Of a DNA stretch of 6,987 bases, positions 6,869 to 6,987 are shown piece by piece (position 1 is the stretch's first letter; each line of letters starts with the position of its first letter). The stretch comes from Treponema sp. Its GTDB lineage: Bacteria > Spirochaetota > Spirochaetia > Treponematales > Breznakiellaceae. A program made the translations under genes and the position numbers. Where the stretch lies: positions 1 to 6,987 of the forward strand of contig JAISAN010000058.1 of NCBI GenBank assembly GCA_031266635.1. The letters run 5' to 3'. Under the pieces are notes generated by a model. The model did not search any database. It saw nothing but the letters and a program-made list of their open reading frames with translations, and had not been told where the DNA came from.

Positions 6869-6967
6869 GGAGGCCACGGCGCAACAAACATCCGCTTACC
6901 GTTGCATCCTTCCGGCCCTGGCGGAGTTAGGCGGTATCCATTCGCATGGTTCCTGACTGAAGGGGCG
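6856..6967 (-). ncRNA. ffs: Small bacterial signal recognition particle RNA (4.5S type)
   Basis: About 112 nt on the minus strand. The diagnostic domain IV apical hairpin reads CAGGGCCGGAAGGATGCAAC, with the GGAA tetraloop and the flanking internal loop bound by Ffh, close to the general CAGGxCCGGAAGGAAGCAGC form. The ends pair: GCCCC and CAGTCAGG at the 5' side with CCTGACTG and GGGGG at the 3' side, giving the long closed rod expected. There is no sign of an Alu domain, so it is the short form. With Ffh it targets nascent membrane and exported proteins to the translocon. It lies just upstream of dnaX, as scr does in Bacillus. The ends are estimated from pairing and the T tract. Confidence 0.9.
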
Positions 6968-6974
6968 AAAAACC

Positions 6975-6983
6975 ATCATACCA
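6975..6983 (-). promoter_or_regulatory. Extended -10 of the ffs promoter
   Basis: On the minus strand TGG followed by TATGAT (6980-6975) is an extended -10. The predicted start, 7-8 nt further at about 6968-6967, coincides with the 5' end expected from the SRP RNA pairing. The -35 region lies beyond the window edge and cannot be judged. Confidence 0.65.
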
Positions 6984-6987
6984 GGGG

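Noticed and set aside
6821..6877. N-terminal extension of DnaX to the ATG at 6877
   Set aside because: It would place the start inside the SRP RNA; the family N-terminus begins at MAYEV, position 6820.

Overview
The window looks like a chromosomal segment from a spirochaete, most probably a Treponema relative. The main grounds are the DnaX N-terminus (MAYEVTA, then RPKTFDEL), a PilZ protein with a receiver-like N-terminal half, an ApbE-type flavin lipoprotein, and a secreted cyclophilin-FKBP fusion. This placement comes from family resemblance, not a database search. Most of the window is moderately to strongly G+C-rich. The stretch from about 970 to 2030 is visibly A+T-richer.

The right half, all on the minus strand, is a conserved information-processing cluster: the small SRP RNA (ffs, 6856-6967), then dnaX, ebfC/ybaB and recR. 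The same order (scr-dnaX-yaaK-recR) is known in Bacillus. The genes overlap tightly: dnaX and ebfC by 20 nt, ebfC and recR by an ATGA. This suggests translational coupling of the clamp-loader subunit, a nucleoid-associated protein and a recombination mediator. After a 63-nt gap follows an exported 343-residue protein that joins two unrelated prolyl isomerase folds, a cyclophilin and an FKBP. It faces, tail to tail, an ApbE/Ftp-type flavin lipoprotein gene on the plus strand (2074-3105), with nested inverted repeats in the 58-nt gap between them.

The left part, again minus strand, holds an A+T-rich two-gene unit of unknown function: a 59-residue strongly acidic protein followed by a 181-residue basic protein. 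Its layout resembles a toxin-antitoxin pair but matches no family I can name. Next come a palindromic hairpin directly after the second stop codon and a gene for a PilZ (c-di-GMP receptor) protein. A strong extended -10 promoter (TTGACA-18-TATAGT) then fires leftwards off the window. A plus-strand terminator-like hairpin lies at 21-45.

The observation that ties several of these together is at the start codons. Four genes likely to lead transcripts (81, 903, 4195 and 6820, all minus strand) have a TAnnnT hexamer exactly 6 nt before an ATG, and apbE has a good promoter whose predicted start leaves only about 5 nt of leader. This is the geometry of leaderless mRNAs and deserves testing. No CRISPR array, tRNA, rRNA or insertion sequence was seen.
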